Shown piece by piece: positions 44,223-53,191 of a stretch of 64,000 bases of DNA. Origin of the DNA: Brachybacterium muris. GTDB lineage: Bacteria > Actinomycetota > Actinomycetes > Actinomycetales > Dermabacteraceae. Both the position numbers and the translations under genes were made by a program. Below the pieces are notes generated by a model. It was not told the origin of the DNA, did not search any database, and saw only the letters and a list, made by a program, of their open reading frames with translations. The stretch lies in NCBI RefSeq assembly GCF_016907455.1, contig NZ_JAFBCB010000001.1, positions 1,612,001 through 1,676,000 on the forward strand. Direction: 5' to 3'. The first letter of the stretch is position 1. Each line of letters opens with the position of its first letter.

Positions 44223-44516
44223 CCCGGAGCCGCGCACCGCCCGCACCAGGGAGCGCAGGCGCACGAACGACTGCTGACCGGCGGTGATCAGCAGTGCCAC
44301 GCCGATGATCCAACCCAGCACCACGATCAGCACCGACCACCACAGGCTGGTGTTCACGCCGATCGCGATCAGGATGGCGAGCTCGGCGACACCGAGCGCC
44401 ACGAAGGCGACCGGCAGCCAGGCGGCTCGGCGGGATCCGTCCCTGCGGGGATCACCCGTCCTGCCGCTGCCGCGGCTGTGGCCGGTGGGTGGTGTCTGCT
44501 GCGATGCGGTGCTCAC
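44218..44516 (-). pseudogene. fxsA: FxsA family membrane protein, N-terminal part cut off by IS21
   Basis: It begins at GTG 44516, overlapping the ppm1 stop by GTGA. A charged N-terminal tail of 30 residues leads into WLPVAFVALGVAELAILIAI and a second helix LWWSVLIVVLGWIIGVALLI. The frame continues three codons into the IS before a stop. It completes the fragment at 41316-41636. Confidence 0.85.
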
Positions 44517-45316
44517 GTCGCGTCCCCTCCTTCTCGTCCGCGCAGGTGCCTGCGGCGGCCGCGCCCAGGGTAGCCCAGCGCCCCGAGGAGCTGCTGGGCG
44601 CGATGCGCGAGCCCCCAGGCGGTCACCTTCACCAGGGCCTCGCGCACGATCCCGGAGCTCATCTTGCTGGCGCCCTCGGCGCGTTCGTCGAAGTCGATCG
44701 GGACCTCACGGATCACCGCCCCGGCATCGCGGGCGCGGCGGGTCATGTCCACCTGGAAGCAGTAGCCCTGGGAGGCGACCTGCTGGTCGACCAGTCGTTG
44801 CAGGAGGGGCGCCCGAAAGGCCCGGTACCCGGCGGTGGCGTCGCGCACCGACAGTCCCATCAGCGCTCCGGCGTACAGGTTCGCCCCGCGGGAGAGCACC
44901 AGGCGGCGCACCGGCCAGTCGTGGACACGGCCACCCGGGACCCAGCGGGAGCCGATCACGAGATCCGCCCCGCCCGCGATGGCGTCCAGCAGTCGCGGCA
45001 GCTGCTCGGGCCGATGGGAGGCGTCGGCGTCCATCTCCACCAGCACCTCGTACCCCAGCTCCAGCCCCCAGGCGAAGCCGGCGAGGTACGCAGGCCCCAG
45101 CCCCTCCTTCCCCGCGCGGTGCAGCACATGCACGTTCTCATCGCGGGCGGCGGCCTGGTCGGCCCACTGGCCGGTGCCGTCGGGGGACGCGTCATCAGCG
45201 ATCAGCACGTGGGCGTGCGGCACCGCGGTGCGCAGGCGCGCCAGGGTGCCGGGCAGTGCCTCGCGCTCGTCGTAGGTGGGGATCACCACGAGGGCGCGCA
45301 GTTCGGTGGTGCTCAT
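44513..45316 (-). CDS. ppm1: Polyprenol-phosphate mannosyltransferase (GT2, Ppm1/DPM type)
   Basis: 267 residues. GT2 fold: ALVVIPTYDEREALPGTLAR, DDASPDGTGQWAD, and VEMDADASHRPEQLP with the DxD motif near residue 95. The GSRWVPGGRVHDWP and GYCFQVDMTRRARDAGAVIR segments are typical of dolichol-phosphate mannose synthases. It makes polyprenyl-phosphomannose for lipoglycans and protein mannosylation. It directly follows lnt with an ATGA overlap; in mycobacteria the two activities are fused or adjacent. Confidence 0.88.
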   Translation of the reverse strand: MSTTELRALVVIPTYDEREALPGTLARLRTAVPHAHVLIADDASPDGTGQWADQAAARDENVHVLHRAGKEGLGPAYLAGFAWGLELGYEVLVEMDADASHRPEQLPRLLDAIAGGADLVIGSRWVPGGRVHDWPVRRLVLSRGANLYAGALMGLSVRDATAGYRAFRAPLLQRLVDQQVASQGYCFQVDMTRRARDAGAVIREVPIDFDERAEGASKMSSGIVREALVKVTAWGLAHRAQQLLGALGYPGRGRRRHLRGREGGDAT

Positions 45317-46962
45317 CGGGTGCTTCTCCGTGCCTGTTCGCGTCGTGGGGTGCGGCGGGCCACGGCCCGGTGCCGGGTGGACAGTGCCCCGATCCAGCCC
45401 AGCAGGCCGAGGGCTGAGATCCCGATCGCGATCCAGATGCCGCCGGCCACCGCCGGGGTAATACCGGTGCGCAGGGGGACCTCCGCGCTGACGTAGCCCT
45501 GCTCCCAGTGGTCCACGAAGTCCAGCCTGCGGCCCTCGGGGCTGAAGATCGCGGAGTGGCCCACGGTGGACACGTGCACCACGCTGCGCCCGGTGACCAC
45601 GGCCAGCACCTTCGCTTCGGCGAGCTGCTGGATGGCCTCGTGGGAGTCACCGAACAGGGCGTTGTTGGACTGCACCACCACCATCTCGGCCCCTGCATCG
45701 ACGGTGTCCATGATGAGGGTGTCGTAGGCGATCTCGAAGCAGATCAGCACGCCCACCTTGCCCTGCCCGAGCTCGAGGGCCTCCAGGTCCAGCAGGCCCA
45801 CCTCGGTCCCCGGCAGCATGTCCCGGCCCACCCGGTCCACCTTGTCGGTGATCATGCGGAAGAAGTCGCGTGCGGGGACGAACTCGCCGAACGGCACGGG
45901 GTGCCGCTTCGCGTACACGTACGGGGTCTCGCCCTCGGAGGTCCACAGCACGGAGTGGTTGTAGCGGTGGTGCTCCCCCACTGCGGTCTGGGTGCCCACC
46001 AGGATCGGGGCCCCGGCCCGTGTGGCCGCGTCGGTAAGGGCGTTGCCGCGGTAGGGATCCTGGCGCGGGTCGTACGTGGTGGAGTCCTCCGGCCATACGA
46101 TCAGCTCGATCTGCTGGCCCTGCTGCTGGAAGGCGGTCGTGGCCTCGTTCGTCACCTCGAGATGGTTCTCGAACACGCCCTCGGGCATGGTCAGTGCCAC
46201 CGGGTCGATCGGATCCATGGACCCCTGGGCCCCCACCACGGTCATCGTGGGTCGGCCCTCCGGGGCCCGGTTCGCCGGGTGCGGCACCACCATCGTGGCC
46301 AGCACCGCTGCGATGGCCAGTGCCAACGGCCACACGCCGGCAAGGCCACCCAGGACGCTGCGACGCCGACCGGCCAGGGTCAGCACCCCGCGTGCGAGCA
46401 GCTGCCCCAGGGCGGCGACGACGAACGCCATCCCGGCCATCCCGATCCACGGCCCCAGGTTCAGCAGCGGGGAATCGGCCAGGGCGAACCCGGAGGCGCC
46501 CCACGGCAGACCGCCCCAGGGGACGTGGCTGCGGAACGTCTCCACCGCCACCCACAGGGCACTGACCACGATCAGGGTGCTGGGGGTGAGCCCGCGGCGC
46601 ACCATCACGGTGCGGGCCAGCAACCCGAACAGCACGATGTACAGCGCCTGGACGATACCGAGGGCCACCCACGGCATGGTGCCGGCGTAGGTGTTCGCCC
46701 ACTCGGTGAGAGGCACGAAGAAAGCCAGGCCCCAGGCCAGGGAGGACAACAGCGCGATCCACGCCGAGCGGGTGAGCACCGCGACGCTCAGCAGCGCGAG
46801 GGCCACCGGAAGCAGCATCCACAGGTCGTACGGGGGGAACGCGAGCAGTGCCAGTGCCCCACCGACAGCGCCGCACAGCAGGGCCAGGGGCCACGGCGTG
46901 GGGTCGAGCTCGTCAAGCTCGGCCCGATGGGTGCGGGAAGAACGGGTGGCGGTGGTGGTCAC
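45313..46962 (-). CDS. lnt: Apolipoprotein N-acyltransferase
   Basis: 549 residues. About seven N-terminal membrane helices precede a nitrilase-like domain. The catalytic triad is visible: Glu in LIVWPEDSTT (about 291), Lys in AKRHPVPFGEFVP (about 350) and Cys in GVLICFEIAYD (about 405). It N-acylates the lipid-modified cysteine of lipoproteins such as UgpB. The C-terminal membrane helix (AGGIWIAIGISALGLLGWIG) leads to an Arg-rich tail. Start GTG 46962 overlaps the upstream stop. Confidence 0.91.
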   Translation of the reverse strand: MTTTATRSSRTHRAELDELDPTPWPLALLCGAVGGALALLAFPPYDLWMLLPVALALLSVAVLTRSAWIALLSSLAWGLAFFVPLTEWANTYAGTMPWVALGIVQALYIVLFGLLARTVMVRRGLTPSTLIVVSALWVAVETFRSHVPWGGLPWGASGFALADSPLLNLGPWIGMAGMAFVVAALGQLLARGVLTLAGRRRSVLGGLAGVWPLALAIAAVLATMVVPHPANRAPEGRPTMTVVGAQGSMDPIDPVALTMPEGVFENHLEVTNEATTAFQQQGQQIELIVWPEDSTTYDPRQDPYRGNALTDAATRAGAPILVGTQTAVGEHHRYNHSVLWTSEGETPYVYAKRHPVPFGEFVPARDFFRMITDKVDRVGRDMLPGTEVGLLDLEALELGQGKVGVLICFEIAYDTLIMDTVDAGAEMVVVQSNNALFGDSHEAIQQLAEAKVLAVVTGRSVVHVSTVGHSAIFSPEGRRLDFVDHWEQGYVSAEVPLRTGITPAVAGGIWIAIGISALGLLGWIGALSTRHRAVARRTPRREQARRSTR

Positions 46963-47711
46963 GGCCGCCCATCCTCCGTCCTGTCACTGGGAGCATCCTG
47001 CATCATCAGGTCGTGCACCACCTCACCGCCGATCACGGTGCGCAGTGCCCGGGGCGAGCCCTTTGCGAGGTCCGGCAGCAGCGGGGTGCGCGAACGCGGG
47101 TCGGTGGACCAGGTCTCGAACTGCTCTCCCTGGCCTCGAACCGTGAGGTCCCACGGCTCCCACACCACGAAGGTGGCCTCCTCCCCGGTGAGCAGGGAGC
47201 CCGGGGCGCGGTCCCCGGCGGCGCGGTGGCCACCACGGGTGGCGGCGAGGAACGCAGCCCGGTCGCTGATACGGTGCTCCAGGGGGCCTTCCTGGGCGGC
47301 GGCGCGCACCCACGCCCAGGGGTCGGCCGCATCCGGTGCGCCGCCGGAGCCGAAGGCCAGCGGCACCCCCTCGGCCAGGAGTGCGCGGTAGTCGGCCTGC
47401 TCGGTGAGCGGCGTGATCACCCGCACCCCCTCGGAGGCACCGGTGCCGACGGGAAGGCGACGCACGATGCCCCGGGCCAGGGACGCAGCTGGCATGGCGT
47501 CGTCGGGAGCGGCGGCGTCCACGAAACCCGGGGTGAGCAGGCAGCCGGTCGCATCGATCGCCTGGGCGTCGGGGAACAGCACGCGGGCGGAGTCCTCGGG
47601 GCCGGCCCAGGCGATCAGGCCGCCGTCGACCAGCATCGCGGAGGCCTCCGGATCCGCGGTGGAGTACAGCACGATCCCGGTGTACAGCTGAGCGGGAGCG
47701 GTGGGGCTCAT
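46959..47711 (-). CDS. Amidohydrolase-like protein lacking the metal-binding HxH motif
   Basis: 250 residues. It resembles the composite-fold N terminus of amidohydrolases: LYTGIVLYSTADPEASAMLV, then GCLLTPGFVDAAAPDDAM where active members have PGFVDxHxH. The protein is also too short for a TIM barrel of normal size, and ends with FVVWEPWDLTVRGQGEQFE, RTVIGGEVVHDLM-like segments of the small beta domain. Both suggest a degenerate, non-catalytic member. It sits between helY and lnt, overlapping each by four bases. Confidence 0.7.
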   Translation of the reverse strand: MSPTAPAQLYTGIVLYSTADPEASAMLVDGGLIAWAGPEDSARVLFPDAQAIDATGCLLTPGFVDAAAPDDAMPAASLARGIVRRLPVGTGASEGVRVITPLTEQADYRALLAEGVPLAFGSGGAPDAADPWAWVRAAAQEGPLEHRISDRAAFLAATRGGHRAAGDRAPGSLLTGEEATFVVWEPWDLTVRGQGEQFETWSTDPRSRTPLLPDLAKGSPRALRTVIGGEVVHDLMMQDAPSDRTEDGRP

Positions 47712-50700
47712 CGATCGATCTCCTGTGCCACCAGTCCGCGGCGCACCGCGGCGATGGCTGCCCGGGCGGTCGTTCCCAGGCTTTCGTCGGGGGTCAACTG
47801 GTCCAGCAGGTCCACCACCTGGCGGCAGTGGCGCACGAAGTCGCCGGGCGGCAGGTCGGAGCCGTCCAGGGCAGCGGCGAAGTGCAGTCCTCGGGCCCAC
47901 CGGTGCACCACGGCGGCAACCGCCGGATCCGGGGGCGCGGTGGCGTCCACGCCGTGACGGGACTGGGCGGCCTGCAGGCGGGTGGCGATCTCACCGGAGG
48001 CGATCAGGGCGGCCTCCACGGCGGGATCGTCGATCAGCTCGGGGGCTCGGCCCTCGTCCCGGCGGGACTCGTGCACGGCAGCGGAGACCACCGCTGCCAG
48101 GCCCGCGGCATCCAGTCCGTCCCACGCGCCGTGCTCGAGGCATTCGGCGATCAGCAGGTCACGGTCGCTGAAGATGCGGCGCAGGCGCAGGCCGCGCTCG
48201 GTGGGCTCCAGCTCATCCTCTCCTGCGCGTCGCAGGTAGCCCAGCTCCACCAGCAGGCCGGTGAGCAGGTCGAACTGTCGCGCCAGGGAGCTGGTGCGCC
48301 CCTCGATGCGTCGATGTACACCGGCCAGGTCGCGGCGGGTGGAACGCCAGCGGTTCACCCAGCGCAGATGGGACTCGAGTTCCGGGCAGGCAGCGCAGGG
48401 GTGCGCGGCGAGCTCGGCCCGCAGTCCCTGCAGGGTCTCGTCGGTGGCGGCGGTGGACGGGGTGCGACCGGCCCTGCTGCGCACCTCGCGGCGCGGGTCG
48501 TCGTCGTGCCCGGCCAAGCGCTGGCGCAGGGCGGCGGCAGTGTCCTTGCGGATCTTGCCGCTGTTGAGCTTCTCCGGGCGGGGCAGCCGCAGGGAGTCGA
48601 TCACAGCAGGGGGCGAGGGGAGGTCACCGGGGCGGATGCTGCGGCGGCGACCCTCGGTGTCCAGCACCTGGATCTGAGGGCCGCCGAGGACGTCCCTCTC
48701 CACGTCGGTCACCACGGCGTAGCCGCGGCGCTTGCCACCGGGCAGGGCGAGCACGTCACCGCGCTGCAGGCTGCGCAGCACGGAGCGGGTGCGGTCGCGG
48801 TCGGCCCCGGCGCGGGCGCGCGACAGGGACTTCTCCCGTTCGGTGATGCGCTCGCGGATATCGGCGTACGCGGCGATGTCACCGAGCTCGCACTCCATGG
48901 CCTCCCGGTAGGACTCGGCGGTGTCCTCCAGTTCGCGGGCACGGCGGGCCAGCCCGACCACGGAGCGGTCGGCCTGGAACTGGGCGAAGCTGGTCTCGAG
49001 GGTCTCGCGGGCACGGGCCAGGTCGAAGCGGTCCAGCAGGTTCACCGCCATGTTGGCGGTGGGTCGGAACGCGGAGCGCAGCGGGTAGGTGCGGCGTGAG
49101 GCCAAGGAGGCCACGGCCTCGGCGTCGAAGCGGGGCCCGGCCACCACCACGGCGTGGCCCTCGGTGTCGATGCCGCGGCGGCCGGCGCGGCCGGTGAGCT
49201 GGGTGTACTCCCCCGGGGTGAGGTCGGCGTGCTCGATGCCGTTGAACTTCACCAGCTTCTCCAGCACCACGGAGCGGGCAGGCATGTTGATGCCGAGGGC
49301 CAGCGTCTCGGTGGCGAACACGGCCTTGATCAGGCCCTGCTCGAAGAGGTGCTCCACCACCGTCTTCAGCAGCGGCAGCATGCCGGCGTGGTGGGAGGCG
49401 TAGCCGTCCATCGCGGCGCGGCGGAAGGCGGCCACGCCCAGGATCTCCTCGTCCTCGAAGGGGATCGGTGCCAGCTCCTCGTCCAGGACGGCGCGGATGG
49501 TGCGGCGCTCCTGCTCGCTGGTCAGACGCAAGCGGGCCTGGGCGCACTGCCGCACGGCGGCCTCGCAGCCGGCGCGGGAGAAGATGAACATGATGGCCGG
49601 CAGCAGCGCCTGCTGATCCAGCAGGGAGAGCACATCGGGTCGGCGCAGGGTGCGATGGCCGCCACCGAAGCGGCCGCCGTGACCACCGCTGAAGCGGTCG
49701 CCCTGACCACCGCGGTGGTCCCCTCTGCCGTGGTGCCCGTGCTGATCCCGCTGGTCGAGATCCCGGCGGGCCCCCCGTTCGGGCCGGCGCTGGGCCGAGC
49801 CCCGTGCCCGGTGTCGCCCGCGCGTGCCCTTACGGCTGGGGGGTGCGCCGCGGCGGCCACGATCGGGGCCCTGGCGTTCGGGAAGCTGAGTGGCGAGGGA
49901 GGCCATGCGCTGCAGTTCGGGATTGATGATGCGGTCCGAGCGGGCCCCGGGGCCGTGGGAGATCACCGGGTCCCCGGACTCGTCCACGAACAGGTCGAGC
50001 ATCTGGTCGCCGATGATCACGTGCTGCCACAGCGGCACCGGCCGGGTCTCGGAGACGATGATGTCGGTGGCGCCGCGCACCTCCTGCACCCAGACCCCGA
50101 ACTCCTCGGCGTTGGAGACGGTGGCCGAGAGCGCCACCAGCTGGACCGAGGGGGCCAGGTGGATGATGACTTCCTCCCACACGGGCCCGCGCAGGCGGTC
50201 GGCGAGGTAGTGCACCTCGTCCATCACCACGAAGCCGAGCCCGTCCAGCAGGGAGGAGTCGGCGTACAGCATGTTGCGCAGCACCTCGGTGGTCATCACG
50301 ACGACGTCGGCGTCCGGCCGCACGGAGGTGTCCCCGGTCAGCAGGCCCACCCGGTCGGCGCCCAGCCATTCCACGAGCTCGGCGTGCTTCTGGTTCGACA
50401 GCGCCTTGATGGGGGCGGTGTAGAAGACCTTGCGGCCCTGCGCCAGTGCCAGGTGCACCGCGAACTCCCCCACCACCGTCTTCCCGGCACCGGTGGGCGC
50501 GGCGACCAGCACGGAACGGCCCTGCTCGAGCACCCGGCAGGCATCGAGCTGGAAGGCGTCCAGCGCGAAGGAGTAGCGGGCGGTGAAGACGGCCAGCTCC
50601 GTGTCCTCGAGCTGCTTCCGCTCGCGCTCCTCCTGCGCCCAGAGGGCGTACCGCTCGGACGGTGAGGGGTTCTCGGACGACGATGCCGAGGCACCGTCGG

Positions 50701-50731
50701 ACCGGGATGGACGTCGTGATCGCGGGGTCAT
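47708..50731 (-). CDS. helY: DEAD/DEAH-box RNA helicase HelY (Mtr4/Ski2-like)
   Basis: 1007 residues. Helicase motifs: I AAPTGAGKT (about 78), II VVMDEVHYLADRL (about 170), III LSATVSNAEEF, and the second lobe with MFIFSRAGCEAAV, TETLALGINMPARSVVLEKL and QLTGRAGRRGIDTEGH. A strongly Arg/Gly/His-rich insertion (about residues 285-365) separates the two lobes. A C-terminal DSHCT-like helical domain is present. It probably acts in RNA processing or decay. ATGA overlaps with both neighbours. Confidence 0.9.
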   Translation of the reverse strand: MTPRSRRPSRSDGASASSSENPSPSERYALWAQEERERKQLEDTELAVFTARYSFALDAFQLDACRVLEQGRSVLVAAPTGAGKTVVGEFAVHLALAQGRKVFYTAPIKALSNQKHAELVEWLGADRVGLLTGDTSVRPDADVVVMTTEVLRNMLYADSSLLDGLGFVVMDEVHYLADRLRGPVWEEVIIHLAPSVQLVALSATVSNAEEFGVWVQEVRGATDIIVSETRPVPLWQHVIIGDQMLDLFVDESGDPVISHGPGARSDRIINPELQRMASLATQLPERQGPDRGRRGAPPSRKGTRGRHRARGSAQRRPERGARRDLDQRDQHGHHGRGDHRGGQGDRFSGGHGGRFGGGHRTLRRPDVLSLLDQQALLPAIMFIFSRAGCEAAVRQCAQARLRLTSEQERRTIRAVLDEELAPIPFEDEEILGVAAFRRAAMDGYASHHAGMLPLLKTVVEHLFEQGLIKAVFATETLALGINMPARSVVLEKLVKFNGIEHADLTPGEYTQLTGRAGRRGIDTEGHAVVVAGPRFDAEAVASLASRRTYPLRSAFRPTANMAVNLLDRFDLARARETLETSFAQFQADRSVVGLARRARELEDTAESYREAMECELGDIAAYADIRERITEREKSLSRARAGADRDRTRSVLRSLQRGDVLALPGGKRRGYAVVTDVERDVLGGPQIQVLDTEGRRRSIRPGDLPSPPAVIDSLRLPRPEKLNSGKIRKDTAAALRQRLAGHDDDPRREVRSRAGRTPSTAATDETLQGLRAELAAHPCAACPELESHLRWVNRWRSTRRDLAGVHRRIEGRTSSLARQFDLLTGLLVELGYLRRAGEDELEPTERGLRLRRIFSDRDLLIAECLEHGAWDGLDAAGLAAVVSAAVHESRRDEGRAPELIDDPAVEAALIASGEIATRLQAAQSRHGVDATAPPDPAVAAVVHRWARGLHFAAALDGSDLPPGDFVRHCRQVVDLLDQLTPDESLGTTARAAIAAVRRGLVAQEIDR

Positions 50732-51666
50732 CGGTCCCCTCGTTTCAGTTCGGCGAGGATCCGCACCGCGCCGGGCAGCACCCGGGCGGTGACGGGCAGG
50801 TCGATGCGCGGCTCACCGTCGGCATAGGCCCGCAGGCGGCGATCGTTGCGCAGGCCCACGGTGACCTTCTGCACCGGCTGCACACCGAAGCCCTCCACCG
50901 TGGTGTGGGTGCCGCGGAACACCCTCGGGAAGAACCGCAAGAGCTTTGTCCGGCCGATGCCGGTGAGGGTGACCAGCTCCAGCACGCCGTCGTCCACGCG
51001 GGCCTCGGGGACGATGCGCATGCCCCCGCCGAACACCCCGGAGTTGCTGAGGGTGATGAGGGAGGCGTCCAGGTCGATGCGCTCGCCGTCGTCGATGCTG
51101 AGCCAGTACGGCAAGGGGCGGAACGCGGGCAGTTCGCGCAGGACCGCGGTGGTGTAGCGGACGGCGTGGCCGCGGGAGGCGCTGTTGGCGCGGGCGTTGA
51201 CCAGGGCGTCGAATCCGAGGTTCACGTTCCCGAGGGCCAGGGACCGGTGCGGCAGAGCGGTCCCTGAGGCGGCGGTGATCTCGATGGCATCGATGGTGAC
51301 GACCGGCCGGGACAGGGCATGCAGGAGTGCGCGGGTGGCTTCCTGGGGGTTGTTCTCGGGCAGGCCCAGGGCTCGGGCGAAGTCGTTGCCGCTGCCGGCG
51401 GGCACGACGCCGAGGCGCACGGGCGTGTTGGCGACCACTTCGGCGCCGAGGGAGACGGTGCCGTCGCCGCCCACCACCACCAGCGCGGTGAGGGTGTCGC
51501 GCACCTCGAGGGCGCGGGCGCGGGCCACGTGCGCGGAGGAACCGGACAGGTCCACCACGGAGATCCCGGACAGGCGCAGCAGGTTCCCCACCTGGCGGCC
51601 CACCCGGTGAGCGGTGCCGAGCGCTGCGGTGGGGTTGGACAGCAGCCCTACCCGGAGTCGACTCAC
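50728..51666 (-). CDS. Diacylglycerol/lipid kinase family protein (YegS/DagK type)
   Basis: 312 residues from GTG 51666, overlapping the tatC stop. The catalytic signature VVVGGDGTVSLGAEVVAN lies near residue 66, followed by LGVVPAGSGNDFARALGLPE and, near the C terminus, YADGEPRIDLPVTARVLPGA. Such enzymes phosphorylate diacylglycerol or other lipids at the membrane. A longer open frame upstream lies inside tatC and is rejected. Confidence 0.88.
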   Translation of the reverse strand: MSRLRVGLLSNPTAALGTAHRVGRQVGNLLRLSGISVVDLSGSSAHVARARALEVRDTLTALVVVGGDGTVSLGAEVVANTPVRLGVVPAGSGNDFARALGLPENNPQEATRALLHALSRPVVTIDAIEITAASGTALPHRSLALGNVNLGFDALVNARANSASRGHAVRYTTAVLRELPAFRPLPYWLSIDDGERIDLDASLITLSNSGVFGGGMRIVPEARVDDGVLELVTLTGIGRTKLLRFFPRVFRGTHTTVEGFGVQPVQKVTVGLRNDRRLRAYADGEPRIDLPVTARVLPGAVRILAELKRGDR

Positions 51667-52568
51667 CTGTTCTCCGGCTCGTCGATCTGGGAGGGGGCGT
51701 CGATCGGCTCGACCACGTGATCGATGCGGCTGGCCTGGTCGGGGTCGAGGTCCTGCGCCTCGAGCCCAGCCTTCTTGTCGCGCTTCTTGTCGTTGTAGAT
51801 CGAGATGAACACGGCCGCGAAGAACAGGCTGGAGATCGCGGCGGACATGCCGATCAGGGTGAAGGGCTCCGGGGTGGGCACCATCACCGCGGTGAAGGCG
51901 AAGCACAGGAAGATCACCCAGCGCCAGGCCTTCAGCATGGACTTGCCGCGCAGGATCCCCAGGAAGTTCAGCAGCACCAGCACCACCGGCATCACGAAGG
52001 CGATGCCGAATGCCAGCATGGTCTTGACCAGCAGGGCGAGGTACTCGTCGTACTTGATCAGCTGTTGGACGCCCTCGGTATCCGGGGTGAAGCTCAGCAG
52101 CACCGGGACCAGCTGGTTGACCGCCCAGTACCCGGCGGCGCAGCCCAGGAAGAACAGCGGGATCGCCGCTCCGAAGAATCCGATCGCGTACTTGCGCTCG
52201 TTCTTGTGCAGGCCGGGCATCACGAACAGCCAGGCCTGGAGCATGATGATCGGTGCCGACAGCAGAAGTCCGAGGTAGGCGGACATCTGCAGTCGGACGT
52301 TCAGACCCGTGGCAACACCCTGGAAGTTCAGGTCCGCCTCCCTGCCACCGAGCGCGGCGACGCGGAAGGGGCGCTGCAGTGCTTCGAACACCGCGGGGAA
52401 CAGGAACCAGCCCACGATGGCGAAGATTAGGATCGCAACGGCGCAGATGACCAGGCGGTTGCGCAGCTCGGTGAGGTGCTCACCGAGGGACATCCTGCCC
52501 TCGGGGTCCTTCTCCTTGCGCTGCTTGCGCTTCTTCGCCGTACGGCGTGCCTGACTGTCACTCGCCAC
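51663..52568 (-). CDS. tatC: Sec-independent protein translocase subunit TatC
   Basis: 301 residues from GTG 52568 behind GGAGGAG. The TatC hallmark MSLGEHLTELRNRLVICAVA begins near residue 26, followed by six membrane helices, with FLGCAAGYWAVNQLVPVLLSF and YLALLVKTMLAFGIAFVMPV. The Lys-rich N terminus and acidic tail are common in actinomycetes. It recognises twin-arginine signal peptides. Confidence 0.95.
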   Translation of the reverse strand: MASDSQARRTAKKRKQRKEKDPEGRMSLGEHLTELRNRLVICAVAILIFAIVGWFLFPAVFEALQRPFRVAALGGREADLNFQGVATGLNVRLQMSAYLGLLLSAPIIMLQAWLFVMPGLHKNERKYAIGFFGAAIPLFFLGCAAGYWAVNQLVPVLLSFTPDTEGVQQLIKYDEYLALLVKTMLAFGIAFVMPVVLVLLNFLGILRGKSMLKAWRWVIFLCFAFTAVMVPTPEPFTLIGMSAAISSLFFAAVFISIYNDKKRDKKAGLEAQDLDPDQASRIDHVVEPIDAPSQIDEPENR

Positions 52569-52659
52569 GGGTGTGCTCCTCCCAGCAATCTGGGTCCGGT
52601 CGCGAAGCGGCCGGACCCGTCCTGTCGCTCAGCGGGACACCCGCTGAACGATGTACCGC

Positions 52660-53064
52660 TCAGTCGCGACGGTAGGAGTCGTCGTCCTGGGAGCGGACGG
52701 GCTCGCGCTCGACCTCGTCGCGCGGATCGTACTCGCGGCTGCGGGGACGGTCGTCGCGATCATCGCGGTAGCGGTCATCCCGGTCATCGCGGTAGCGGTC
52801 ACGATCGCGGGCATCGCGATCACGATCGTCGCGCAGACGGTCGCGATCGTCGCGATCATCGCGGACGCGGTGGGAGCCGCCACGGCGGTCCTCGTCCACG
52901 TCCTCGTCGCGGTCGTCACCGCGCATCTCCTCGACCTCGCTCTTGAAGATGCGCATGGACTGACCCAGGTTGCGTGCCAGGCCCGGCAGCTTGCCGGCAC
53001 CGAACAGCAGCACGACCACCAGAATCAGCAGGACGATCGCCCAGGGATTGCGGAACAGATTCAT
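52660..53064 (-). CDS. tatA: Twin-arginine translocase subunit TatA with a long Arg/Asp tail
   Basis: 134 residues from ATG 53064, with AAAGGG upstream. The TatA/E signature is complete: [20 protein letters not shown], then [20 protein letters not shown]. The normal amphipathic helix ends near residue 50. The remaining 80 residues are a low-complexity Asp-Arg tail ([16 protein letters not shown] and similar) not usual for TatA. It is 91 bp upstream of tatC on the same strand. Confidence 0.92.
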   Translation of the reverse strand: MNLFRNPWAIVLLILVVVLLFGAGKLPGLARNLGQSMRIFKSEVEEMRGDDRDEDVDEDRRGGSHRVRDDRDDRDRLRDDRDRDARDRDRYRDDRDDRYRDDRDDRPRSREYDPRDEVEREPVRSQDDDSYRRD

Positions 53065-53191
53065 CAAAGACCCTTTCGACAGCGCCGCGATCATGCGGGA
53101 GCCCGCCCATGGTCCCACAGTGGACTGGTGCGGAGCCGTACCGATTGGCGGCGGCGCGCCCACCGCGCGGCGGGCCCCCTCAGGGTAGCGC

